Assembly: GCF_904067045.1 (NCBI RefSeq)
Contig: NZ_CAJFDC010000016.1
Location: forward strand, 124,001 to 188,000
Reading direction: 5' to 3'
Source of the DNA: Pseudomonas sp. FEN
GTDB lineage: Bacteria > Pseudomonadota > Gammaproteobacteria > Pseudomonadales > Pseudomonadaceae
Length of the DNA: 64,000 nt
Below, in pieces: positions 1 to 7,348 of the stretch. A program made the position numbers and the translations under genes. The notes beneath the pieces were generated by a model. That model saw only the letters and a program-made list of their open reading frames with translations, had not been told where the DNA came from and made no database searches. The first letter of the stretch is position 1. The number at the start of each line of letters is the position of its first letter.

Positions 1-997
1 CGGCCTTGTAGCGCCGCAATGGTACCGGCAGCCCCGCATCGAAGGCCACGTCGCGCTTGCCCAGGGCGATCACCGCGAACCCTAGCTCCGGCATCGACTG
101 CACATGGGCCCAGACCTCCAGCGCCGGACGCAAGCCTTCGCCGAGGTCACCCCGGCGATGCAGCACACAGCACTGCGCGTCCTTGTAGATGCCATGGTCG
201 TGGGCGACATAACTGCCCGGGCGCAACACACTGAGAAAGCGCCCGTCGGCATCCTGGGCCTCGAACTCTTCGGCAATCAGGTCGTACCAGGCCGAGCCCG
301 AGGCGGTAATGATCGGCTTGCCGATGTCAAAGGCGCCACTGTTGTGCAGCTCCACCGCCAGTCGCACCAGCGAGCCAGCAAAGGCACGTATCCCGCTCTC
401 GGCCTGGTCGCCGTGAATCACCCCTTCATAACCTTCAATACCCGTCAGCGCCAGCGCCGGCTGGGCCTTGATCGCCCGGGCCAGGTCCAGCACTTCCCGC
501 TCGCTGCGGCAACCGCAACGCCCGCCGACCACGCCATACTCGATCATCACGTTCAAACGCAGGCCGCGCTCGGCGAAAAAGGCCCCCAGGGCCGCGACGT
601 TGTCCGGGTGATCGACCATGCAGTGAAACTCGAACCGCGGATCGGCCAGCAACCCGGCGATCAGCGCCATGTTCGGCGCGCCCACCAGTTGGTTGGCCAT
701 CAGTACCCGACGCGCACCCGCCGCGTAGGCAGCCCGGGTCTGCACGGCGGTCGCCAGGGTCATCCCCCAAGCCCCGGCGGCCAGCTGCCGACGAAACAGC
801 GCCGGGACCATGCTGGTCTTGCCATGAGGCGCCAGTTCGGCGCCGCTACGGCTGACGAAGTCCTGCATCCAACGGATATTGTGCTCCAGGGCGTCACGGT
901 GGAGCACCAGGGCCGGCAAGCTGACGTCGCTCACCAGTTGCGCGCCGACGCTGGCGGCGCCTTTTTCCACGGCGGCGAAGTTCACGGCAGTAGACAT
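1..997 (-). CDS. PLP-dependent amino acid deaminase (D-threonine aldolase/D-serine dehydratase-like), 3' end outside window
   Basis: Fold-type III PLP enzyme expected to deaminate an amino acid, probably a D-amino acid, in the cytosol. About 332 codons are visible and the C-terminus lies beyond base 1; the family is usually near 400 residues. The Schiff-base lysine is K60 in APHGKTSM, followed by barrel motifs such as MANQLVGAPNM and TGIEGYEGV. The ATG at 997 has AAGGAG six bases upstream. It is the last gene of a minus-strand unit with an IclR regulator 37 bases upstream, then RidA and an amino-acid-type ABC transporter. PLP deaminases release enamine/imine products that RidA hydrolyses, so the neighbourhood supports the deaminase reading. 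D- versus L-specificity and the substrate cannot be told from sequence. Confidence 0.8.
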   Translation of the reverse strand, partial: MSTAVNFAAVEKGAASVGAQLVSDVSLPALVLHRDALEHNIRWMQDFVSRSGAELAPHGKTSMVPALFRRQLAAGAWGMTLATAVQTRAAYAAGARRVLMANQLVGAPNMALIAGLLADPRFEFHCMVDHPDNVAALGAFFAERGLRLNVMIEYGVVGGRCGCRSEREVLDLARAIKAQPALALTGIEGYEGVIHGDQAESGIRAFAGSLVRLAVELHNSGAFDIGKPIITASGSAWYDLIAEEFEAQDADGRFLSVLRPGSYVAHDHGIYKDAQCCVLHRRGDLGEGLRPALEVWAHVQSMPELGFAVIALGKRDVAFDAGLPVPLRRYKA

Positions 998-1034
998 TTC
1001 AAACTCCTTATCGGCGGCGCCCTTGGCAGCCGCG

Positions 1035-1811
1035 CTAGTCGTTGATGCGACGGGCCAGGTTGTTCGCGCTCTCGATCAGGACCCGGCGATAGTCGTTGTA
1101 GTTGCTCTTGGCATCGGCCCGTGGGGCGACAATGCACAAGGTGGCGATACAGATGCCACGCTCGTCCTTGACCGGCGCGGCGAAACAATGGGTAAAGGTG
1201 TCGGCGACGCTGTCGAAGGAAAAGAACCCGTCGAGCCCGGCCTGGCGAATTTCCTTGAGGAAGACCGCCAACGGCAGGCGCTGACCGTCCGGCAGGATGA
1301 AGTCATCGGGGTCGATCAGATCGATGATTGCCTGGTCGCTCAGATGCGCCAACAACAGGCGACCGGAAGCCGTCCAGGGAATCGGCGCGTTTTCACCGAT
1401 GTCCGAGGAAATCCGGAAATGCCGCTCCCCTTCCTTCATCAGCGCCACGGTGTACTTGCGCCCGTTGAGCAGGCACATCTGCGCGGTTTCCCGGGTCTGG
1501 CTGACGATCTCCTGCAAGGCGTGGTCGGCTTCGCGGCTCAGGTCGAAGTGACGCAGGTGCGCCTGGCCGAGAAAATACAGCTGACGGCCCAGGTAGACAT
1601 GGCCTTCCTTGCCGACCGACTCGAGAATGCGCCGCTCGAGCAAGGACGCCACCAGCTCGTAGACCGTCGATTTCGGGCTGCCGATCCCGCTGGCGATATC
1701 GTTGGGACGCAGCGGCTGGCCGACTTCCTTGAGGTAATCGAGGATATCGAACGCCCGGTCCAGTCCTTTTGCCCGACGCTTGATGGTGTCTTCGGTCATT
1801 GTCAGTGCCAT
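1035..1811 (-). CDS. IclR family transcriptional regulator
   Basis: 258 residues. An N-terminal winged helix-turn-helix (about residues 14-75, with RPNDIASGIGSPKSTVYELV as the recognition region) is followed by the IclR effector-binding domain (about 90-255). It is probably the local repressor or activator of the transporter/RidA/deaminase unit in which it is embedded. A second in-frame ATG (1799) would remove four residues, and neither start has a clear Shine-Dalgarno. A 197-base gap holding an inverted repeat separates it from ridA, so it may be partly uncoupled from the upstream genes. A likely target is the palindrome at 5445-5460. Confidence 0.9.
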   Translation of the reverse strand: MALTMTEDTIKRRAKGLDRAFDILDYLKEVGQPLRPNDIASGIGSPKSTVYELVASLLERRILESVGKEGHVYLGRQLYFLGQAHLRHFDLSREADHALQEIVSQTRETAQMCLLNGRKYTVALMKEGERHFRISSDIGENAPIPWTASGRLLLAHLSDQAIIDLIDPDDFILPDGQRLPLAVFLKEIRQAGLDGFFSFDSVADTFTHCFAAPVKDERGICIATLCIVAPRADAKSNYNDYRRVLIESANNLARRIND

Positions 1812-1870
1812 CCCATTGGAAAAATTGCCGGGGAGTGTACCCAGAGTCCTGCGGCGACTGTTAGATCGCT

Positions 1871-1990
1871 TTCGCGGCGGTGCGGCGTCCCGACAAGCTC
1901 CGCTCCCACAGGTTTTGTGCTGATCACACTGTCCGGTTCGACACCGACACGGTGGGAGCGGAGCTTGTCGGATCGCCGCACCGCCGCGAA
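1871..1990. repeat. Paired REP-like inverted repeat
   Basis: Arm 1871-1909 (TTCGCGGCGGTGCGGCG then CGACAAGCTCCGCTCCCAC) is matched by its reverse complement at 1951-1990 with a few mismatches and a 41-base spacer. It fills the ridA-IclR gap. The same arm sequences recur near 54615-54664, so this is a dispersed palindromic family (BIME-like) and not a gene-specific site. It may attenuate transcription into the IclR gene. Confidence 0.8.
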
Positions 1991-2008
1991 CAGGCCATCA
2001 GGGTTTCA

Positions 2009-2395
2009 TCACTTCTTCTTGTACGCGATGCAATCGATCTCGACCTTGCAGTCAACCATCATGTTCGCCTGCACGCAGGCCCGCGCCGGTGCGTGCTCGG
2101 GCGCGAAGTACTCGGAAAACACCTTGTTGAAACTCCAGAAATCCCGCGGGTCTTCCAGCCAGACACCAGCGCGCACCACATCCTCCAGGCCATAACCGGC
2201 CTCTTCGAGAATCGCGATCAGGTTCTTCATGGTCTGGTGCGTCTGCTCGACAATGCCGCCAACGATGATCTCGCCATTCAGCGCCGGCACCTGGCCGGAC
2301 ACATGCAACCAACCATCGGCTTCGACGGCGCGGGCGAAAGGACGCGGCTGACCGCCACCCGCGGTACTGCCGGTGCCATAACGAGTAATGCTCAT
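2009..2395 (-). CDS. RidA family enamine/imine deaminase
   Basis: 128 residues, the normal size of the YjgF/RidA/UK114 family. It has the C-terminal signature ARACVQA with the conserved arginine and the trimer-forming core. Members hydrolyse reactive enamines or imines such as 2-aminoacrylate released by PLP enzymes. It lies 21 bases downstream of the ATPase gene and upstream of a PLP deaminase in the same orientation, which suggests it detoxifies that enzyme's intermediate. It ends in the unusual lysine run YKKK. Subfamily (true RidA versus Rid1-7) was not determined. Confidence 0.9.
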   Translation of the reverse strand: MSITRYGTGSTAGGGQPRPFARAVEADGWLHVSGQVPALNGEIIVGGIVEQTHQTMKNLIAILEEAGYGLEDVVRAGVWLEDPRDFWSFNKVFSEYFAPEHAPARACVQANMMVDCKVEIDCIAYKKK

Positions 2396-2416
2396 ACTGT
2401 TCTCCTTGAATGAAAA

Positions 2417-3193
2417 TTAAAAACGGGTGTTCTTGAGAAATTCCGCCAGACGCGGCGACTGCGGACGCTCGAACAGTTCTTTGGGTGGTCCCTGTTCTTC
2501 GATACGCCCCTGGTTCATGAACACGATCTTGTCCGAGACTTCAAAGGCAAAGCGCATCTCGTGGGTGACCAGCAACATGGTCATGCCCTCTTCGGCCAGG
2601 CCCTTGATCACCGCCAGCACTTCCCCCACCAGCTCCGGGTCGAGGGCCGAGGTCACTTCGTCGAACAGCATCAGGCTCGGGTTCATCGCAATGGCCCGGG
2701 CAATCGCGACCCGTTGCTGCTGGCCGCCGGACAACTGCCCGGGAAAGTGATTGCGCCGCTCCAGCAGGCCGACCCGCTCCAGCCATTTCTCCGCCAGTGC
2801 CACGGCCTGGTCCTTGGGCAGTTTCTTGACCTTGAGCAGACCCAGGGTGACGTTCTGCAGGGCCGTGAGGTGCGGAAACAGGTTGAACTGCTGGAACGCC
2901 ATGCCGGTCATGGCCCGATGCTGGGCGATGACTTTTTCCGGATGACGCACGCGCTTGCCGTTCACTTCGCGGTAGCCGATGGACTCGCCGTCCAGGGTGA
3001 TCTGCCCGCCCTGGAACTCTTCCAGCAGGTTCACGCAGCGCAGCAGCGTGGTCTTGCCCGAGCCGCTGGAGCCGATCAGCGTGACCACGTTGCCGCGCTG
3101 CATGTCCAGATCGACGCCCTTGAGCACTTCGAGCTTGCCGTATTGTTTGTGCAGCCCGCGAATGCTGAGCAGCGCTTGGGAATCAGTCGTCAT
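2417..3193 (-). CDS. Amino acid ABC transporter ATP-binding protein
   Basis: 258-residue HisP/GlnQ-type ATPase. Walker A is GSSGSGKTT at 41-49, the Q-loop region is FQQFNLFPHLT, the ABC signature is LSGGQQQRVAIARA, Walker B is LMLFDEVTSALDPE, and the H-loop is LVTHEM. Its ATG (3193) overlaps the stop of the upstream permease gene (ATGA), indicating translational coupling. I rejected a longer reading through the permease region because it is in a different frame from the permease. It energises a polar amino-acid importer with the two permeases and the solute-binding protein upstream. Confidence 0.95.
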   Translation of the reverse strand: MTTDSQALLSIRGLHKQYGKLEVLKGVDLDMQRGNVVTLIGSSGSGKTTLLRCVNLLEEFQGGQITLDGESIGYREVNGKRVRHPEKVIAQHRAMTGMAFQQFNLFPHLTALQNVTLGLLKVKKLPKDQAVALAEKWLERVGLLERRNHFPGQLSGGQQQRVAIARAIAMNPSLMLFDEVTSALDPELVGEVLAVIKGLAEEGMTMLLVTHEMRFAFEVSDKIVFMNQGRIEEQGPPKELFERPQSPRLAEFLKNTRF

Positions 3194-3852
3194 GGCAAGG
3201 CCACCCGCTTTTCGATATGCCGACCGAGCAACTCGATCGAGTAGTTGATGATGAAGAACAGGAAACCGGCGAACAGGTAGAACTCCAGGGTCATGAACGT
3301 CCGGGCGATCACCTGCTGGGTGCTGAGCAGCAGCTCGGCGACCCCGATCACCGAAAGCAGGGTCGAAGCCTTGACGATCTCGGTGGACGAATTGACCCAG
3401 GTCGGCAGGATCTGCCGCAGCGCCTGGGGCAGCAGCACGTAACCGAGGGCCTGGTGGAAGGTCAGGCCGATGGCCTTGCTGGCCTCCATCTGGCCACGGG
3501 GGATGGCTTGCAGCGCGCCACGCACGATCTCCGCCACATGGGAGCCACAGAACAGCGTCAAGCCCAGGACGCCAGCCTGGAAGGCGCTGATCTGCCAACC
3601 CAGGGCCGGAGCCATGTAGAAGCAGGCCAGTACCAGGACGAAGACCGGCGTGCCGCGGATCAGGTCGACATACAGGCGAAACGGCGCGCGCATCCAGAAC
3701 TTGCCGTAAGTCAGCACCAATCCGGCGACAATGCCGATCAGGGTGCCGCAGACAATCGCCAGGGCCGAACAGGCGACGCTGGTCTGGAAGCCCGCCCAGA
3801 GGGTTTCCCGGGCGATCCACAACTCATGCCACCAACTTTGCGCTTCGTACAT
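3190..3852 (-). CDS. Amino acid ABC transporter permease
   Basis: 220 residues of the HisM/GltJ-type (BPD_transp_1) inner-membrane permease family, with about five hydrophobic segments. The EAA-loop region is around GALQAIPRGQMEASKAIGLT (about residue 118 onward). It lies nine bases after the first permease gene and its stop overlaps the ATPase start. It presumably forms a heterodimer with the product of 3862-4524. The substrate class (polar amino acid) follows from the family and not from a visible binding residue. Confidence 0.93.
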   Translation of the reverse strand: MYEAQSWWHELWIARETLWAGFQTSVACSALAIVCGTLIGIVAGLVLTYGKFWMRAPFRLYVDLIRGTPVFVLVLACFYMAPALGWQISAFQAGVLGLTLFCGSHVAEIVRGALQAIPRGQMEASKAIGLTFHQALGYVLLPQALRQILPTWVNSSTEIVKASTLLSVIGVAELLLSTQQVIARTFMTLEFYLFAGFLFFIINYSIELLGRHIEKRVALP

Positions 3853-3861
3853 GAGTGCCTC

Positions 3862-4524
3862 CTATCGGCGAATCGCCAGACGCTGCTCGAGGTGACGCAG
3901 CATCAGGGCAATGAGGTAACAGGCGGCCACATAGAGCGCCGTGGTGACCATCCAGGTTTCGATCACCCGATAGCTTTCAACGTTGATCTTGCGGGCGTGA
4001 TAGGTCAGCTCCGGCACGGCGATGGCCGCCGCCAGCGAGGTGTCCTTGAACAGGGAAATGAAATTGTTCGACAACGCCGGCAGCACGTTGCGCAGCATCA
4101 CCGGCACCGTGACATAGGCGCGCACCTGCCATTCACCGAGGCCGATGGCCAACCCGGCTTCGCGCAGGCCCTTGGGAATGCTCAGCAGGCCGGCACGGAA
4201 CACCTCGGTCAGATACGCCCCGGCGTACAGCGACAGCGTGACAATAAACGAGGGAATCTTGTCCAGCCGGATCCCCAAGCCCGGCATGGCAAAGTAGATC
4301 AACAGGATCAACACCAGGATCGGCGTGTTGCGGATCACCGTCACATACACCGAGGCCAACGCCCGCAATGCGCGATGCTTGCTGAGCAAGGCAAACGCCA
4401 TCATCAGGCCGATCACACAGCCGATGGCGATCGACACCAGGGCAAGTTCCAGGCCCAGGCCGAGTCCCGCCAGCAAGGTGTCGAAATCGCGCCAGACGGC
4501 GGCAAAGTTCAACTGATAGTTCAT
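3862..4524 (-). CDS. Amino acid ABC transporter permease
   Basis: 220-residue paralogue of the downstream permease, of the same length and family, with about five membrane segments. Its EAA-loop region is around LLSIPKGLREAGLAIGLGEW. It lies 53 bases after the solute-binding protein gene. Paired permeases of this HisQ/HisM type form the inner-membrane channel of polar amino-acid importers. No frameshift or unusual composition is visible. Confidence 0.93.
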   Translation of the reverse strand: MNYQLNFAAVWRDFDTLLAGLGLGLELALVSIAIGCVIGLMMAFALLSKHRALRALASVYVTVIRNTPILVLILLIYFAMPGLGIRLDKIPSFIVTLSLYAGAYLTEVFRAGLLSIPKGLREAGLAIGLGEWQVRAYVTVPVMLRNVLPALSNNFISLFKDTSLAAAIAVPELTYHARKINVESYRVIETWMVTTALYVAACYLIALMLRHLEQRLAIRR

Positions 4525-4577
4525 GGTTCGCGGTACCTTCGACGGGGCGCCGTAGTCGACGCCCCGCCCTTAACGGA

Positions 4578-5420
4578 TCACTTGAATTCGACAGGGAAAC
4601 CGATTTCTGGCGAAGGAAGATCGACACCGAACCATTTCTTGAAGGACGCCGCGTAGGTTGGGAACTCGACACCGGTCATGGCTTCATGCAGCGTGGTGTT
4701 GACGAAGTTCAGCCAGTCCTGGTCGCCGCGCTTGACCGCGCAGGCATAGGTCTGCGGGCTCCAGGCAAAGGCCGGGCTGCGGTACATGCCGGGTTTCTGC
4801 ACCATCAGGTACTTGACCGAAGACTGATCAGTGGCGGCGGCATCGGCGCGGCCGGTGCTCATCGCCTGGTACATCAGGTCGACGCTATCGTATTGATCGA
4901 CCTTGGCCTTGGGCAGCGCCTGGTGCACCAGTTCCTCGGCATAGACGTTCTGCAGCACGGCGACGGTGACGCCGTCACCGGCGGCGCGCAGGCTGTCGAT
5001 TTCCTTGTATTTGCTATTGGCCGGCAACAGCAACGCGACGCCCTCGCGGTAGTACGGCAGGGTGAAGGCGACTTGCTGGGCGCGGCTGGCGGTGACGGTG
5101 ATGAACTGGCAGCTGATGTCGACCTTGTCGGTCAGCAGGTTGGGAATCCGCGCATCGGAAGACTGCACCACGTACTCGACCTTGCTCGGGTCGTTGAACA
5201 GGCCCTTGGCGATCATGCCGCCGATATCGATATCGAACCCCTGCAACTTGCCGTCCGCGCCCTGGAAGTGCCACGGCGCGTTGGTGCTGCCAGTGCCGAC
5301 GATCAGGTGACCGCGCTTGAGCACGCTATCGAGCTTGCTGTCGGCTGCTTGCGCAGCGACTGCCGCCGAAGCCGCAAGGAGAAAGACACAGGCTTTAAAC
5401 AAGGAAAGTCCACGCTGCAT
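4578..5420 (-). CDS. Periplasmic amino-acid-binding protein of the ABC transporter
   Basis: 280 residues of SBP_bac_3 type, first gene of the unit. The chosen ATG at 5420 gives a clean Sec signal peptide (about residues 1-25, ending AVAAQA). GGAGTG lies about eight bases upstream, and a longer in-frame reading to 5549 would bury the signal. The mature part has typical motifs such as GFDIDIGGMIAKGLF and a C-terminal WFGVDLPSPEIGFP tail. It delivers substrate to the two permeases downstream. The ligand is unknown; linkage to a deaminase and RidA points to an amino acid that is degraded after uptake. Confidence 0.92.
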   Translation of the reverse strand: MQRGLSLFKACVFLLAASAAVAAQAADSKLDSVLKRGHLIVGTGSTNAPWHFQGADGKLQGFDIDIGGMIAKGLFNDPSKVEYVVQSSDARIPNLLTDKVDISCQFITVTASRAQQVAFTLPYYREGVALLLPANSKYKEIDSLRAAGDGVTVAVLQNVYAEELVHQALPKAKVDQYDSVDLMYQAMSTGRADAAATDQSSVKYLMVQKPGMYRSPAFAWSPQTYACAVKRGDQDWLNFVNTTLHEAMTGVEFPTYAASFKKWFGVDLPSPEIGFPVEFK

Positions 5421-5444
5421 GACGTTGCACTCCGATGATGTGTA

Positions 5445-5460
5445 TTCCGCTATAGCGGAA
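5445..5460. promoter_or_regulatory. Perfect 16-bp palindrome, candidate IclR operator
   Basis: TTCCGCTATAGCGGAA is its own reverse complement and lies 25 bases upstream of the solute-binding protein start. TTCCGC/GCGGAA arms resemble published IclR-family sites, and an IclR gene is in the same operon. The assignment of regulator to site is an inference. Confidence 0.6.
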
Positions 5461-5485
5461 CTTGGTATGTAACAACGGAATAGAC

Positions 5486-5501
5486 AGCAGAAAGTATGCC
5501 A
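5486..5501 (-). promoter_or_regulatory. Possible sigma54 (-24/-12) promoter
   Basis: On the minus strand the sequence reads TGGCATACTTTCTGCT: a GG, exactly ten bases, then GC. This is the invariant spacing of sigma54 promoters, although -12 is CTGCT and not TTGCT. It lies upstream of the palindrome at 5445-5460 and about 65 bases from the solute-binding protein start. An RpoN promoter would suit a nitrogen-scavenging amino-acid operon. One match of this kind can arise by chance. Confidence 0.35.
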
Positions 5502-5720
5502 TCGAATTCGGCTCGATGGCTCCCGCGTTTGAAATTTATTTAAAATCAATGGGATAGATTTTTTCGAGCGTTCGATGTCGCCAGAGATAGCACCGCCGGG
5601 TGCTACGGAAGGCTACGCAGGAATGGGTGTGAAGGCCCCAAAGGGGTGCGGGGGTGGGTGGTTTCGGGGCAGTTTTCCAGCTATTCCATTAGCAAGCTAA
5701 TAAAAGTCCTACACTTAATT

Positions 5721-5734
5721 CAGGATTAATCCTG
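5721..5734. promoter_or_regulatory. Perfect 14-bp palindrome upstream of DUF2790 gene
   Basis: CAGGATTAATCCTG is self-complementary and sits about 115 bases before the DUF2790 start in an AT-rich stretch. It is a candidate regulator site. No cognate regulator gene is next to it. Confidence 0.4.
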
Positions 5735-5849
5735 CACACGGAAAGTGAAATCGACCGCGTTCGCGCAGATTTCCCCTGACGCCCTCCGCGGCACGTCCAA
5801 CGCCAGCATGGCGCTGGATGGAACCTCAAGTCTGCTTCGGAGAAACACC

Positions 5850-6116
5850 ATGAAGCTACGTACCCTGCTGGTGACGGGTGCCCTCGCTCTCTCGGCCTTT
5901 GCCGGCCTGGCCCAGGCCGACAACACCGGCACCACCCAAGCCGTGCCTTATCATTACGGCATGCCCTTGCACGTCGCCAAGGTCATCTCGATGACCGAGC
6001 CACCGAGCCAGGAATGCAAAGTCATCACGGCCGACATGAAGTTCATCGATACCGCCGGCAAGCCCGAGGAGATCAGCTATCTCAAACTGTCGGACGCCTG
6101 CAATTTCAATAACTGA
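5850..6116 (+). CDS. DUF2790 domain-containing small exported protein
   Basis: 88 residues. A Sec signal peptide (about 1-24, ending GLAQA) is followed by a short domain containing YHYGMPLHVAKVISMTEPP and two cysteines (SQECKV, SDACNF), the pattern of the Pseudomonas-specific DUF2790 family. The likely location is the periplasm. The ATG at 5850 is chosen because it gives the signal peptide and has CGGAG seven to ten bases upstream; an in-frame start at 5745 would add 35 residues with no signal character. The function is unknown. Confidence 0.85.
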   Translation: MKLRTLLVTGALALSAFAGLAQADNTGTTQAVPYHYGMPLHVAKVISMTEPPSQECKVITADMKFIDTAGKPEEISYLKLSDACNFNN

Positions 6117-6437
6117 TTCCGCCTGTGCAGGCGCTCTTGAGGACGTCAAAAGCTTCGCGGGCAGGCCCTGCTCCTACAGTGCGACGTCGAATACGAATCT
6201 TGTGTCCGACATCAGCCTGTAGGAGCAGGGCTTGCTCGCGAACCGCTGCAAGCGGCCTTCCAGCATAGATTTCGGCGCCATGAAATCGCTTTCGCAGACA
6301 AGCCCGCCGGATCGCGTCGATTCCTGCCCCGACATAGGGCACCTTCGCCGCACGGCAATTGCTGGCTGCAAACACAGTATTCCCTCCTCTGCCCCGCTCA
6401 TTCAGCCACCGTTCAGCAATTAGCAATCAAACCTGTT
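6117..6437. other. Intergenic region with REP pair, no gene seen
   Basis: It contains the REP pair at 6154-6242, then about 195 bases without recognisable signals up to the Fur box. Small open frames here have no start signal or family likeness. Confidence 0.5.
6154..6242. repeat. Paired REP-like inverted repeat
   Basis: Arm 6154-6178 (TTCGCGGGCAGG..CTCCTACA) is nearly the reverse complement of 6218-6242 (TGTAGGAGCAGGGCTTGCTCGCGAA), with a 39-base spacer. The same family occurs at 40021-40123. Confidence 0.85.
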
Positions 6438-6438
6438 T

Positions 6439-6457
6439 AGTAATGAGTATCATTATG
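6439..6457 (+). promoter_or_regulatory. Fur box upstream of efeU
   Basis: AGTAATGAGTATCATTATG matches 14 of 19 positions of the Fur consensus GATAATGATAATCATTATC and centres about 50 bases before the efeU start. It predicts iron-repressed expression of the efe operon, as known for EfeUOB in other bacteria. Confidence 0.85.
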
Positions 6458-6497
6458 TTACAAATTAGCATCCTCTCTAACATGGGTGCGTCACCGA

Positions 6498-7340
6498 ATG
6501 CTGGTTCCCTTCCTGATCATGCTGCGCGAAGGCATTGAAGCCGCGCTTATCGTTGGCATCATCGCCAGCTACCTCAAGCAGACCGGACGCGGCCAGTGGA
6601 TGCCCGCCGTGTGGATCGGCGTGTTCCTCGCCGCCGCCCTCGCCCTGCTGGTCGGTGGAGGCCTGGAGCTGATGAGTGCCGAATTCCCGCAAAAGCAGCA
6701 GGAACTCTTCGAAGGCATTGTCGGACTGGTCGCCGTCGGCATCCTCAGTTCGATGGTGTTCTGGATGCGCAAGGTCGCCCGCTCCATCAAGCACACATTG
6801 CATGAATCCCTCGACCAGGCGCTCGCCGGTTCCAGGCACCAGGTCTGGGCGTTGATCGCCATGGTGTTCTTCGCCGTGGCTCGCGAAGGCCTGGAAACCG
6901 TGTTCTTCCTGCTGGCGGTGTTCCAACAGAGCGAAGGGCCGGGTGCGCCCGTCGGCGCCCTGCTCGGCCTGGCCCTGGCGATCTTCGCCGGTTTCGCCAT
7001 CTACAGCGGCAGCATGCGCTTGAACCTGGGCCGGTTCTTCCGCTGGACCGGTCTGTTCATCCTGGTGGTCGCCGCCGGCATCCTCGCCAACTCGGTGCAA
7101 GCCCTGCATGAGGCCGGCCTGTGGAACCACCTGCAGAGCGTGGTCTTCGACATCAGCGCCATGCTGCCGATGGACGGCCCGGCGGGCTCGGTACTGGCCG
7201 GTATGTTCGGTTACCAGGACGCGCCAACGGTCAGCGTTCTGGGCGCCTACCTGCTCTACCTGGCGTTCACCCTGCTGCTGTTCTTCATCCCGGTCGCGCC
7301 CCCCGCGCCCAAGCACACCTCTTCAGTTCCCAATCAGTAA
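6498..7340 (+). CDS. efeU: EfeU ferrous iron permease (FTR1 family)
   Basis: 280 residues, seven-helix FTR1/EfeU inner-membrane iron transporter. Both iron-binding REGxE motifs are present: REGIE at 10-14 and REGLE at 129-133. The ATG at 6498 gives the family-typical start MLVPFLIMLREG. A GTG four codons upstream is possible but less likely, and there is no strong Shine-Dalgarno. It is the first gene of efeU-efeO-efeB-efeM and lies just downstream of a Fur box. In E. coli the system takes up Fe2+ at low pH with oxidation by EfeB. Confidence 0.95.
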   Translation: MLVPFLIMLREGIEAALIVGIIASYLKQTGRGQWMPAVWIGVFLAAALALLVGGGLELMSAEFPQKQQELFEGIVGLVAVGILSSMVFWMRKVARSIKHTLHESLDQALAGSRHQVWALIAMVFFAVAREGLETVFFLLAVFQQSEGPGAPVGALLGLALAIFAGFAIYSGSMRLNLGRFFRWTGLFILVVAAGILANSVQALHEAGLWNHLQSVVFDISAMLPMDGPAGSVLAGMFGYQDAPTVSVLGAYLLYLAFTLLLFFIPVAPPAPKHTSSVPNQ

Positions 7341-7348
7341 GGTTACCC

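Larger units (their letters stand above)
5461..5849. other. Intergenic region, divergent promoters
   Basis: There is no convincing gene here. It holds the upstream control region of the minus-strand transporter unit and, on the right, the leader of the DUF2790 gene. A short dyad (GCCATCGA..TCGATGGC) lies at about 5498-5520, a TTAGC-AA-GCTAA dyad at 5689-5700, and a perfect palindrome at 5721-5734. AT content rises around 5530-5560 and 5680-5730, consistent with promoters. Confidence 0.5.

Noticed and set aside
3217..4656. 479-codon plus-strand frame across the permease genes
   Set aside because: Antisense shadow of two intact ABC permeases; no ribosome site and Q/G/H-rich translation.
5745..5849. 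Upstream extension of the DUF2790 protein
   Set aside because: It would place 35 residues before a good signal peptide; the internal ATG has the ribosome site.
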